NCBI RefSeq assembly: GCF_900128455.1
Contig: NZ_LT635783.1
Span: forward strand, 38,794-102,793
Length of the DNA stretch: 64,000 bases
Source of the DNA: Bacteroides mediterraneensis
Lineage (GTDB): Bacteria; Bacteroidota; Bacteroidia; Bacteroidales; Bacteroidaceae
Reading direction: 5' to 3'
This document shows positions 18,486 to 27,861 of the stretch, piece after piece (position 1 is the first letter of the stretch; the number at the start of each line of letters is the position of its first letter). The position numbers were made by a program, and so were the translations under genes. The notes beneath the pieces are model-generated. The model worked only from the letters and a program-made list of their open reading frames with translations. It did no database searches and had not been told where the DNA came from.

Positions 18486-19976
18486 TCACTCTTCCACCTG
18501 AGGATCAATCTGCAATGTCAGGTTCACCGTCACTTTTCCACCGTTACAAGTAATGATGTAAGTAGTCTTCACGGTAGCTCCGGCTGTAGGTGATACATTT
18601 TCAGGATGGTTACCTCCATACAGGTACAGTTCTGTTTCACTGGTTCCCAAGCTTACCCAGCCAATACCTTCGGCAAACTTGACGGCCGAGCCATCTTCTC
18701 CCAACCAATATCCCGGAACATCTGCAGTATATTCAGGGTCTTCTGAAGATTCCTCCTTGCAATAGATTTTCAAATCACCTGAAACACGTGCACTGTGAAT
18801 CTGATAAGTCGTCATCTTAAAGGCTTGACGAAGCACATCCCGAATATCATATTGCACATTCGCATAATCAGTGGTATAATTCTTGGTCAGTGTCACATCG
18901 ATGGTCTTTTCTTCCGGTGTCCCTTCCGGAGCGGTTTCCGGGTCATTGTAAGCTACCACATTGACCGTGATTTCCATCATTACAATCTTATTGTTGGCCA
19001 GGAATCCATAGTTGAATGTATATGAATCTCCCACAGCTGTCTTGCCCGGATATTGGCCGATACCGATTTCATTTTCAACCCATTCATCACCTCCATAGGA
19101 TGTATAGATACGAGAGTTGTCAGAATATCCGCTGGCATATCCATCCACGTCGAACCAGAAACCATTTGTTCCGGCATCTGATTCCTGTGCATAGCTTCCA
19201 TCAGATTTCACAGCCACAAATTTCTCGATATCATCCATTGATGAGATACCCAAATCGGCTTTTACCTGATCGGCATCAAACTGTACATTGTTCAAATCGT
19301 ATGTACTTGCCGGATTCACGTCAATGCTGAGTTTCTGAGTAGAAACCACCGGTGCCGTAATGGCTGCCGCTCCATGCGCATTAACCGTGATGACTACAGC
19401 CACACGTTTTTCACCATACTTCAAACCTTCAATCACCTTTACAGTCTGTCCATCGGTCAGGTGGCCCGGATACTGCATCACATTGAAATACTTATCGTCC
19501 GTATTGAACTCACAACAAACCATGGCGGTAGTTCCCCATGCAACAACATCTCCTTTGGCGTCAAACCAATGCCCCCAAGTAGAGTTACTGTTTGAAGCCG
19601 TCATATTATCGGCATGGGTAGAACCTTCAATGGCAAAGCCCGTAATCTCAGGTGCTCCAGACTCCAAGGCGATACCTGCCAACAGGTCTTCTTCTGAGAT
19701 TCCAAACAACTCAGCTATTTTATCTGTCTCCACCGTAACATGAGCCCCATCATACGCTACGGTACTCAACGTGATATCTGCTGTATATTCCAAAATCAAA
19801 TCTGCATTAATCTGATTTCGTTGCGCTTCTTCGATGGAATCCTGACGCGCCATTTCTGCGATTTCAGCATCGGTAAGCACATGCTCTCTCGAAACATCTT
19901 CATTATCCCCGCAGCTTGTAACTCCCAAAGAACACAAACCACCCAATAATGCCGCATATAATAAATGTTTTTTCAT
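18486..19976 (-). CDS. Surface lipoprotein with three DUF4859 repeats (putative glycan-binding protein)
   Basis: I use the ATG at 19976 (MKKHLLYAAL); the open frame extends four codons further to a TTG. The 496-residue product has a lipobox (VTSC, Cys22) and an acidic tether, then three related beta-rich units at about 58-201, 214-342 and 358-491. The first two share W/F-F-D-x-x-G and QYPG-type motifs, and the third is divergent. The same unit ends the next lipoprotein. Its position directly after susD, eight bases from it, is where SusE/SusF-like surface glycan-binding proteins are normally encoded. That is my best guess for function. No catalytic motif is visible. Confidence 0.78.
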   Translation of the reverse strand: MKKHLLYAALLGGLCSLGVTSCGDNEDVSREHVLTDAEIAEMARQDSIEEAQRNQINADLILEYTADITLSTVAYDGAHVTVETDKIAELFGISEEDLLAGIALESGAPEITGFAIEGSTHADNMTASNSNSTWGHWFDAKGDVVAWGTTAMVCCEFNTDDKYFNVMQYPGHLTDGQTVKVIEGLKYGEKRVAVVITVNAHGAAAITAPVVSTQKLSIDVNPASTYDLNNVQFDADQVKADLGISSMDDIEKFVAVKSDGSYAQESDAGTNGFWFDVDGYASGYSDNSRIYTSYGGDEWVENEIGIGQYPGKTAVGDSYTFNYGFLANNKIVMMEITVNVVAYNDPETAPEGTPEEKTIDVTLTKNYTTDYANVQYDIRDVLRQAFKMTTYQIHSARVSGDLKIYCKEESSEDPEYTADVPGYWLGEDGSAVKFAEGIGWVSLGTSETELYLYGGNHPENVSPTAGATVKTTYIITCNGGKVTVNLTLQIDPQVEE

Positions 19977-19984
19977 AATCTTAA

Positions 19985-21703
19985 TCAATTACCAGAATAA
20001 CCTTCATTTTGTTTCAAACTAATATTCGCATCCAAAGCCGACTTCGGAAGAGGGAAATAATCCCATTTGGTTTCAGTAGTCGCATCCTTGCAGAACCAAG
20101 ATTTTCCATTGAATACATTCCGTCCATCTTGCATCTTGAAACGAATCAAATCCTGACGGCGATGGTGTTCACCTACAAACTCCCAGCCAAGATCATCCAG
20201 CAAACCACCGAGAATAATATCACTACCGCCTTCCTGTGTAGATACATAAGAAGCTCTGTCCCAGTTTGCAAAACCTTCGCAAGTATATTCACGGTGACCG
20301 TAATCATACACACTTCCACCTTTCAGCTGTGCCACAGTACGAGTGGCTTTTGCCACAGAGTCGAAAGAACGTTTACGAACTTCCGTAATCAAATCGGCAG
20401 CTGTCTGCTCTGTTTCACCGTTGTATCCGCCCAGTCTCAGCAGACATTCGGCCTTGATGAACATCGCATCGGCCAAACGAAAGAATGCCACATCGTTTCC
20501 ATACGTACCATCGGTACCTGAACAGATTTCACTCTTGACAAAACGGTAACCTTCCTGCTGGTAAGCACCCGGATTGTCAATAGAATGTACATCTTTATTA
20601 TAATTCAAGTATCCGGTACCCGACCAGTCATCTGCAGTAAACTCTATCGGATCACCAGCCTGCGGAGTATAAGTTCCATCGGAGTTCTTCACCGCATTTT
20701 TCTGAATGCCACCAGCCCAGGTATCAGTCAGACGTTTATCCTCTGCATCGTAAGTATCAATGAATTGAGGCACAGCGCAACTACCATTCTGAGCCGCACC
20801 GGTACAACCATACGCAGCCAAACCTGATTGCGGCAGACACTTACTGGACAGATAATTATGAGAGGCATGCGTAATATCCAAAGGAATGGCAAATATCACC
20901 TCTGGAGAAGAATCAATGTCATGTTTAAAGTTATCTAGATAATTTTCGGCCAACGAATAACCTCCATCGTTAATCACCTCATTTACTTCTGTATAAGCTT
21001 TCTCGTACCAAGAGTTATCATCACCCCCAAAATAAGCATTGTGGTTCAGGTACAATTTGGCCAATGTCATACAAGCCGCATAACGATTGGCATAGCCAAA
21101 CACGTGCTCTGTACCTAAATCATCTTTGATTTCTGAAAGCTCAGTCACACAGAAATCAAAAATATCCTGTGCCGAACTTTGAGTTGGAAGATATCCCTCG
21201 GGTACATTTCTTGTCGTCTCCAATGGCACATTGCGGAATGCATCCATCAACATATAATATACGGTAGCACGAAGGAAACGCAATTGGGCTCTATCCGCAG
21301 CATTTGCTTCCGGCAGGACATCCAGACACTGGTTACAATATCCGATGCATTTATACGCATAGTTCCAGAAACCATCAATGTGGCCCAAGTTATAATCCCA
21401 ATCATGTTTATGCATATTCACATACAGGTCACCCCAGCCAATGCCAATTCGTTTCGGGGTCATGTATGTATCACTACATTCTTCCTGCAAGTCAAAATAG
21501 CCATTCCATGCCCAATAAATGTAGCGGAATTGTGCAAAAGCTTGCCCCATCAATGCATTCACATCATTTTCACTGGTAAAGTCCAAGTTACTCTCGTTCA
21601 ACGAATCATATAAATTCTCTGACAAATCTGTACATGAACCAAATGTCAAACAAGAACTTGCAGCCAATCCTACCAATATATGTTTGAATCTCAAATTTTT
21701 CAT
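19985..21703 (-). CDS. SusD/RagB-family surface glycan-binding lipoprotein
   Basis: The 572-residue lipoprotein (FGSC, Cys24) has the alpha-helical TPR-type SusD architecture: a long helical N-terminal half (RFLRATVYYMLMDAFRNVPL is typical) and a C-terminal stretch ending in WDYFPLPKSALDANISLKQN. It caps the adjacent SusC channel and captures substrate at the surface. The gene starts 13 bases after the susC stop, and the next lipoprotein follows 8 bases later, so all belong to one operon. SusD binding preference cannot be read from sequence. Confidence 0.95.
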   Translation of the reverse strand: MKNLRFKHILVGLAASSCLTFGSCTDLSENLYDSLNESNLDFTSENDVNALMGQAFAQFRYIYWAWNGYFDLQEECSDTYMTPKRIGIGWGDLYVNMHKHDWDYNLGHIDGFWNYAYKCIGYCNQCLDVLPEANAADRAQLRFLRATVYYMLMDAFRNVPLETTRNVPEGYLPTQSSAQDIFDFCVTELSEIKDDLGTEHVFGYANRYAACMTLAKLYLNHNAYFGGDDNSWYEKAYTEVNEVINDGGYSLAENYLDNFKHDIDSSPEVIFAIPLDITHASHNYLSSKCLPQSGLAAYGCTGAAQNGSCAVPQFIDTYDAEDKRLTDTWAGGIQKNAVKNSDGTYTPQAGDPIEFTADDWSGTGYLNYNKDVHSIDNPGAYQQEGYRFVKSEICSGTDGTYGNDVAFFRLADAMFIKAECLLRLGGYNGETEQTAADLITEVRKRSFDSVAKATRTVAQLKGGSVYDYGHREYTCEGFANWDRASYVSTQEGGSDIILGGLLDDLGWEFVGEHHRRQDLIRFKMQDGRNVFNGKSWFCKDATTETKWDYFPLPKSALDANISLKQNEGYSGN

Positions 21704-21716
21704 AAATCTACATCAA

Positions 21717-24700
21717 TTAAAAGTTAACATTCAAGCCAAAAGTAAATGAACGAGTGGTCGGATATTTATCCTGATAATCAACACCTGGTGTCATAAAGGC
21801 ATTGTCCACTTCCGGGTCAAGACCTGAATATCCCGTAATACAGAACAGGTTCTGGCCTGATACATAAACTCGTAAATTATTAATATATTTCCGGAGATTT
21901 CCTTTCAACGGCACTGTATAGCCAATAGTTGCACTTGACAATTTTACGAAATCACCATTTTCAATATGGTCACTCCAATAACCCTGTGACATGGAATTTG
22001 AAAGACGAACCATCTTCTGTTCACCCGTAGCTTCGTCAATTACAGGAGTCATATCCGTATTGATTGCCGGATAATAGTTGGCGGCAGATTTCAAACGGTT
22101 GTAGGCAATGGAGTTGTTTTCGTAGAAACAACGCTGTGCATTCAAAATCTGATAACCGAACTGTCCGGTGAACTGCAAGCTCAAATCAAAACCTTTGTAA
22201 CGGAAGGTATGGTTCCATCCGGCATAGACCTTCGGCAGACCGTTACCCAAACGCTGACGGTTACTTTCCACATTCAAATTGGTATTGAAAGGTTTCACTG
22301 TCCAGTTTCCATTATCATCTTTTACTTCTACCAAGACAAATCCGTCTTTATCTACTCCCACGGACTTCAAGCCCCAGAAATCGCCCAAACGATGCCCTAC
22401 TTCCATACAGTGAGTAGGGGTACTGATCGGTTCACCCAAACCTCCATACAATTCTTGGAAGTTATCCGTCTCATACAAATCATTAGAAAGGCTTAACAGT
22501 TTGTTGCTGTTATGTGAAAGTGTCAATGTCGTACTCCATTCAAAATCTTTCGTCTGTACCGGAATGGCATTAATCATAATTTCAATACCACGATTACGCA
22601 TCTGACCTACGTTAGCAGTTGTTGTACCATACAAGTTAGGTGGTACAGGAACAGCGTAGTCATACAGCAAGTCAGATGTCTTCTTGTCATAGACATCGAT
22701 AGAACCGCTTAAACGGCCACTCAATACGCTCCAGTCCAAACCAAGGTTGAACTCACGAGTGGTTTCCCACTTCAGATTCGGGTTATAATTTTGGACAATA
22801 GCCAAAGTCTTTATCCATTCACCGTCTTGTGACATCACATCACCGTATGCATCATAATTATACAAATACAGTGACTTATAAGAATCACCCGGTATCACAC
22901 CTGTCACACCAAAACCGAATCTCAACTTCAAGTTGTCCAGCCAATGCTTGGTGTTCTGCATGAACTTCTCATTACTGATTGTCCATCCGGCAGAAGCAGA
23001 AGGGAAGGTACCCCATTTATTGTTGGCACCAAACTTGGAAGAACCTTCACGACGTACACTCACCATCAAATTATAACGGTCGGCATAACCATAACTGACT
23101 CGTCCGAAGAAACCAATCAATGTATTGTCGTTTTTATAAGACCCCATTGAAGCGTGAGGTGCTTTCTCATTTGTCAGATAATTACCCAAGCCCAAGTTGT
23201 TATACAAGTAGGCCTCAGTCGGGAAATCACCGTTTCCAGCACTAAATCCATCGTTTACGGTGTACAAGTAGCTATAACCGACCAATGCATTTACATGATG
23301 TTTTCCGATAGAAAAATCATAGTTTGATGTAAGTTCCAAGTTGTTGCTCCGGGAACTTCCTTCAGATTTCGAAGCATAACCGTTCACTTTCTGTTGAGCC
23401 TGGTCGTAATATTTACTTGAATAATACGTTTCTCCACGGGTTATATTCTCTTTGGTAGACAACATCAAGTTTGTTTTCCATCCCTTGATGGGTTCTACGG
23501 TAATATTTCCGGTCAATCGAGCCCAATTGACTCTTGTATCTCCAATCAGCTCATTCTGGATTTCTACCGGATTGTAGTAATACAGCTTGTCAAAGTTCTC
23601 ATTGTAAGAACCATCTTCATTATAGATTGGGGAAGACGGGTTACGGATGATAGCCTGACGATAGACATACGAGTTGTTATTGTTCGTATAGGTCTGACGG
23701 CCATACAACATATTGACGTTGAACTTCAAGATGTCATTCAAGGCATATTGAGTATAGTCCATCTGCATTTTCAGGTTCTGGTTGTCACTCTTCCGCATGA
23801 TACCCTGTTCATCGCTGAAAGTCACGTTGGCAGAATAAGTGGAATTTTTGGAACCTCCTTCAATAGACAAAGAATGATTATGTTTGAAACCTGCCTTACG
23901 GGTAACGGCTGCCAGCCAGTCTGTATCATAACCTTCGTATTCAAACGGAGTCAGCCCATAAATCACGTCGTGCGTATCCATGAAATCTGCTGTCTTAAAC
24001 CAGTCTGACAAAGAAACATAGCCTGAATATGAAACACTCGCCTTGGATTCACGTCTTCCCGTCTTGGTTGTAATCAAGATTACACCGTTCGCACCTCGTG
24101 TACCGTAAATTGCTGCCGCAGACGCATCTTTCAACACATCGATGGATTCAATGTTTTCGGGAGCCACCGTGGTAAGGGAACCTTCTACTCCATCCACCAA
24201 CACCAACGGAGTGACACTTCCCTTAATGGTAGTGATACCACGCAACATGATGCTGGAAGTGGCTGTCGGGTCACCAGAAGAATTGGTCACACTCAAACCG
24301 GCAATCTTACCTTTTACCAAGTCGGCTGCATCGGTAATCTTACCTGCCGTAAAATCTTCCGCCTTCACAGAAGCAATCGCACTGGTCACATCGCCTTTAC
24401 GCTGCGTACCGTAACCAATCACCACTACTTCATCCATCACTTCGGTATCTTCCTTCAACGTAATGACAGCTCCTTTCTTCAATTGGCTCACAGGAATATC
24501 CTGCGATTTATAACCAATGTAACTGATATGAAGTACCGCTTTCGCCGATACATTCAAACTGAATTTACCATCAAGGTCCGTAATCGTACCATTCGTGGTA
24601 CCTTTTTCCATTACATTCGCACCAATAATGGCTTCACCTTTTGAATCTACTACCGTACCGGAAATGGCTTTCTGCTGCAACACAGCCTCTACCACCGGTG

Positions 24701-24815
24701 CTCCATTGGATTCCGCATAAGCTGCCACAGGCAGGCAACCTGCAGAAAGCGCCACACATGCCGACATTTTTACAAATGCACGACTAAACAACATGCGATT
24801 TAAATGTGTAATCAT
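21717..24815 (-). CDS. SusC/RagA-family TonB-dependent outer-membrane transporter
   Basis: The 1032-residue protein has a long signal sequence (ending near AAYAES), a carboxypeptidase-like regulatory domain (about 50-125, ISGTVVDSKGEAIIGANV) and a plug domain (from about 130, VVIGYGTQRKGDVTSAI). A 22-strand beta-barrel follows, ending in an aromatic-rich strand (FTFGLNVNF). It imports oligosaccharides or glycopeptides into the periplasm with energy from TonB-ExbBD. There is no N-terminal STN domain, so it is not expected to signal to an anti-sigma factor; regulation instead fits the divergent hybrid two-component gene. It lies 26 bases after the GH127 lipoprotein gene and 13 before susD. Confidence 0.96.
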   Translation of the reverse strand: MITHLNRMLFSRAFVKMSACVALSAGCLPVAAYAESNGAPVVEAVLQQKAISGTVVDSKGEAIIGANVMEKGTTNGTITDLDGKFSLNVSAKAVLHISYIGYKSQDIPVSQLKKGAVITLKEDTEVMDEVVVIGYGTQRKGDVTSAIASVKAEDFTAGKITDAADLVKGKIAGLSVTNSSGDPTATSSIMLRGITTIKGSVTPLVLVDGVEGSLTTVAPENIESIDVLKDASAAAIYGTRGANGVILITTKTGRRESKASVSYSGYVSLSDWFKTADFMDTHDVIYGLTPFEYEGYDTDWLAAVTRKAGFKHNHSLSIEGGSKNSTYSANVTFSDEQGIMRKSDNQNLKMQMDYTQYALNDILKFNVNMLYGRQTYTNNNNSYVYRQAIIRNPSSPIYNEDGSYNENFDKLYYYNPVEIQNELIGDTRVNWARLTGNITVEPIKGWKTNLMLSTKENITRGETYYSSKYYDQAQQKVNGYASKSEGSSRSNNLELTSNYDFSIGKHHVNALVGYSYLYTVNDGFSAGNGDFPTEAYLYNNLGLGNYLTNEKAPHASMGSYKNDNTLIGFFGRVSYGYADRYNLMVSVRREGSSKFGANNKWGTFPSASAGWTISNEKFMQNTKHWLDNLKLRFGFGVTGVIPGDSYKSLYLYNYDAYGDVMSQDGEWIKTLAIVQNYNPNLKWETTREFNLGLDWSVLSGRLSGSIDVYDKKTSDLLYDYAVPVPPNLYGTTTANVGQMRNRGIEIMINAIPVQTKDFEWSTTLTLSHNSNKLLSLSNDLYETDNFQELYGGLGEPISTPTHCMEVGHRLGDFWGLKSVGVDKDGFVLVEVKDDNGNWTVKPFNTNLNVESNRQRLGNGLPKVYAGWNHTFRYKGFDLSLQFTGQFGYQILNAQRCFYENNSIAYNRLKSAANYYPAINTDMTPVIDEATGEQKMVRLSNSMSQGYWSDHIENGDFVKLSSATIGYTVPLKGNLRKYINNLRVYVSGQNLFCITGYSGLDPEVDNAFMTPGVDYQDKYPTTRSFTFGLNVNF

Positions 24816-24841
24816 CTTGTTTGTATTTAAGGATTAATAAA

Positions 24842-27280
24842 TTACTCTACTTTCCATTCTATAATACCTCCCGAAGCTCCTTTCTGAAGCTGTGCAGAGA
24901 TTTTCAATCCGGTAGTCTTGACCGGCTTGAAGTTGACTACGTTGTACTTGTCTTTTTCTACGCCATATTGATCATTAGTTTCTACTTCTTTCCAGGAATT
25001 TCCGTTCTTGTAATAGAGCTTCCAGCTTTGCGGTACGCGGAAATTGCCGTCGTAATGGTCAAAGTCGAGCCAGTAGACTTCTACTTTCGAAACCGTGTAA
25101 GGCTGGTCAAACTCGTAGGCCAGAGACTCCAGTGTTCCGTCTTTCAACCACCAGTAGAAATAAGGTTTGGAAGTATCGGAAGAACGTTTGGGTTCCCACT
25201 GGTCGTTCACGCCCCATGCGTATGACATCACAGCTGCCGACTCGGGTGCATCTTTCTGGATAGGAGCCTGGATGGTAAATGTCTTGGCCTTGGAAGCGAT
25301 GGTCGGTTCCGGTGTCGGAGTAGCGTATTCCTTGGTCTCCGGAATCCAGACTTCCATCTGGTCGGACCCGCGGTTATCCCAAGTAGAATAAGGGATGGCA
25401 CGGAATGGTACATCTTTCACACTGCCGTCCTTACCCAGTTCCTTAGCTGTTCCGCTTAATACCATCACCCCTTTCAGCAGGTTAGCATCGTAAGTGGCCT
25501 TTATCGGTGTGTCACGCGGAATGAACTTGTTGAAGACGATGCTGTCGGGCTGGTCTTTACCTTCCAGACAGAACATAATCGGACCGCGTTCCAAAGCTAC
25601 CATACCCCGGTCGACTTCCACTTTGTCGTTGGCCGTGATACGACGGACATCCATCGGCAAATTCAATTCAATCACATCGCCCGGTTTCCAGGTGCGGACA
25701 AGTGTTTCGTAACCGTCACCTTCCATGCCTTTTACGTCGGAACCATTAACTTTCAACGTATATTTCTTGGCGGCATCTGTATAAGCATACAGGTCGGAAG
25801 CTACCGGAGCCGATTTTGCCCAGCTGGGGATACGCAGACGGATGGCAAACTTACCTTCTTTCTCTGGAGTGACTTTGATGGCAATCTTGCCGTCCCACGG
25901 ATACTGAGTGGTCTGTTCCAATGTTACTTTATTGTCAGCCGTCTTCATCTCTGCTTTTCCCTGAATGTACAGGTTCACATAAATGTCGTTCTGCTGAGTG
26001 GCATATACATAATTGGAAACGGAAGCCATAAAACGGGTGATATTACCCGGACAGCAGGCACAACCAAACCAAGGCTGGCGGTCGTGTTGTCCCATGGATT
26101 CCAACGGATTGTCGTAGAAGAATCTGTCACCGCTCAATGACACACCCGAAATCACGCCGTTGTACAAGGCACGTTCCAGCACATCCATGTATTTGGAATC
26201 GCCGGTAGCCAGGAACATACGGTAGTTCCAATATACATTGGCAATGGCTGCACAAGTTTCGCAATAAGCGGTATGGTTCTGCAATTCATAGTTCGGTCCG
26301 AAGCCTTCTCCCTGTGCCCGGGAACCCATACCACCGGTGATATACAATTTCTTGCTCACCAGATTGTCCCACAAGCGGGTCAAGGCATGGAAATAAGCGG
26401 TATCCTTGGTCAAGGCTGCCACATCGGCCACACCTGAATAAAGATATCCGGCACGTACGGCATGACCTACGATTTCATCCTGCTGGAGAATCGGCTTGTG
26501 GTCCTGACTGTATTCGCTCAGTTTGTGACCGTCGGTACCCCGTCCGGTTTCTTCCACGAAATACTTCGCCATATTGAGGTATTTCTCGTCGCCCGTCACC
26601 TTATATAATTTACACAATGCCATTTCAACGATAGGATGACCTGAAGGCACGTGCTTCTGTCCCTCGCCCGGACCGAACACCTTGCATACCAGGTCGGCAT
26701 TCTTGATGGCCACATCGAGGAAGGTACGTTTACCCGTAGCCCGATAGTGTGCGATGGCTGCCTCGTACATGTGACCGCTGTTATACAGTTCATGGCTGTT
26801 CAGTTTTTCCCATTTGGAACGTCCCCACCATCCGGAAAGACGGTAGCACTTGTTAGTGACGCAAGTAGTCAGATAACCGTCCGGTTCCTGAGCCGCTGCA
26901 ATGATATTAATCACACTGTCCAGATAATGGTCCAGCTTCGGGTCATATTTCACAGCCAGTGAATAAGAGGCACCTTCTATTACTTTATAAGGGTCGGTAT
27001 CATCGAAAGAAAAATCCCCACGATGTTCTCCTTTTTTCAATCCACCCGCAATGGCGAAATTATCGAAACGACCGTTTTTCTCACATTCCTTAAAAGCAGA
27101 AGGAATAGAGACGGTACGGTTCGTTTCAATACGAGGCGACCAGAAACCGTCACTAATATGTACTTGGGTAAACGGGACCTCCTGAATCGGAGCATCCGGC
27201 TGTTGATAAGCAGGCTTGGTACAGGAAGTGATTCCCACCACTGCGATTCCGCTCATCAATATCAAAAGTCTGTTCTTCAT
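24842..27280 (-). CDS. GH127 beta-L-arabinofuranosidase-like lipoprotein
   Basis: The 812-residue protein is a paralogue of the enzyme at 4761-7169 but carries a lipobox (GITSC, Cys20) instead of a cleavable signal. The GH127 site is intact: Glu325, Glu341 and Cys343 in CETC, and Cys409 (putative nucleophile) and Cys410 in GCACCP. The C-terminal module (about 690-812) again resembles an F5/8-type domain. The two enzymes probably act at different places or on different linkages. It is the first gene of the SusCD operon, preceded by a TACTTTTG box, which is unusual because susC is more often first. Substrate is likely a beta-L-arabinofuranoside; an RG-II-type activity cannot be excluded. Confidence 0.9.
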   Translation of the reverse strand: MKNRLLILMSGIAVVGITSCTKPAYQQPDAPIQEVPFTQVHISDGFWSPRIETNRTVSIPSAFKECEKNGRFDNFAIAGGLKKGEHRGDFSFDDTDPYKVIEGASYSLAVKYDPKLDHYLDSVINIIAAAQEPDGYLTTCVTNKCYRLSGWWGRSKWEKLNSHELYNSGHMYEAAIAHYRATGKRTFLDVAIKNADLVCKVFGPGEGQKHVPSGHPIVEMALCKLYKVTGDEKYLNMAKYFVEETGRGTDGHKLSEYSQDHKPILQQDEIVGHAVRAGYLYSGVADVAALTKDTAYFHALTRLWDNLVSKKLYITGGMGSRAQGEGFGPNYELQNHTAYCETCAAIANVYWNYRMFLATGDSKYMDVLERALYNGVISGVSLSGDRFFYDNPLESMGQHDRQPWFGCACCPGNITRFMASVSNYVYATQQNDIYVNLYIQGKAEMKTADNKVTLEQTTQYPWDGKIAIKVTPEKEGKFAIRLRIPSWAKSAPVASDLYAYTDAAKKYTLKVNGSDVKGMEGDGYETLVRTWKPGDVIELNLPMDVRRITANDKVEVDRGMVALERGPIMFCLEGKDQPDSIVFNKFIPRDTPIKATYDANLLKGVMVLSGTAKELGKDGSVKDVPFRAIPYSTWDNRGSDQMEVWIPETKEYATPTPEPTIASKAKTFTIQAPIQKDAPESAAVMSYAWGVNDQWEPKRSSDTSKPYFYWWLKDGTLESLAYEFDQPYTVSKVEVYWLDFDHYDGNFRVPQSWKLYYKNGNSWKEVETNDQYGVEKDKYNVVNFKPVKTTGLKISAQLQKGASGGIIEWKVE

Positions 27281-27312
27281 ATTGTATAAATTGGGTTTTT
27301 ATTTTCTTTTAG

Positions 27313-27320
27313 CAAAAGTA
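27313..27320 (-). promoter_or_regulatory. Putative promoter -7 box of the GH127-susCD operon
   Basis: On the minus strand the sequence reads TACTTTTG, an exact TAnnTTTG match, about 33 bases before the GH127 lipoprotein start. It is the only such box close to the first gene of the operon. Confidence 0.55.
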
Positions 27321-27585
27321 GGTTTTAATAAGAAAGATGGGTAAAAATATCATCCATTCATCTACAAAAATAGTCGCATGGAAAGAAATATTTTAAAAAT
27401 ACACAATTCTCTATAAATCAATACATTACATAACTAAAAATAGATTTTTATAGCATATCTTCGGACGATTTTATCATCCTTTTCCAGACAGGAAGGGGGA
27501 TAGACTGCGCTGAAATTTCAGTTATCAATTCTTAAAGCTGAAAACGCCTTGATGCAAAAGCCACTTTCCTTTTTCGGTTTTTATG

Positions 27586-27661
27586 TTTCCCGTGCCGAAA
27601 ACGTAGGTTTTCGCATTGGAAAACGTACGGCTCCGCCACGGGAAACGTACGGTTCCGTACA
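27586..27661. repeat. Nested palindromic/direct repeat cluster between the PUL operon and its regulator
   Basis: Four repeat relations lie within 76 bases. GTTTCCCGTG (27586-27595) is inverted as CACGGGAAAC (27638-27647). CGAAAAC (27597-27603) is inverted as GTTTTCG (27608-27614). AAACGTACGG (27622-27631) is directly repeated at 27644-27653, and 13 of 14 following and included bases still match to the TCCG end. GTACGG/CCGTAC forms an inverted pair at 27648-27661. It is GC-rich inside an AT-rich spacer. It could be an operator for the hybrid regulator, a transcript hairpin, or a dispersed REP-like element. Confidence 0.6.
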
Positions 27662-27861
27662 GGGACCCCAACACAACACATCGGAACTCTACAAAAAAGA
27701 CAAAGAAAATCGACGAACAAAAGACATTCATCCGCCGCACGCGTTAACCAACCGACACCACCTTTCAGAATTAGACTTTTACATTATCTTTTTTAAATTA
27801 TTTTATATGCCTTATTCGTCTATTTTAATGAACTTTGTACAGTTTTTAAAAAGGTATACGT

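Larger units (their letters stand above)
27281..27861. other. Divergent intergenic control region of the PUL
   Basis: This 581-base gap separates the minus-strand GH127-susCD operon from the plus-strand regulator. It contains the operon -7 box (27313-27320) and the palindromic cluster (27586-27661). The rest is AT-rich with no convincing ORF. The regulator's own promoter is probably in the AT-rich last 80 bases; AACTTTG near 27832 is only a partial match to the -7 consensus. Confidence 0.6.
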
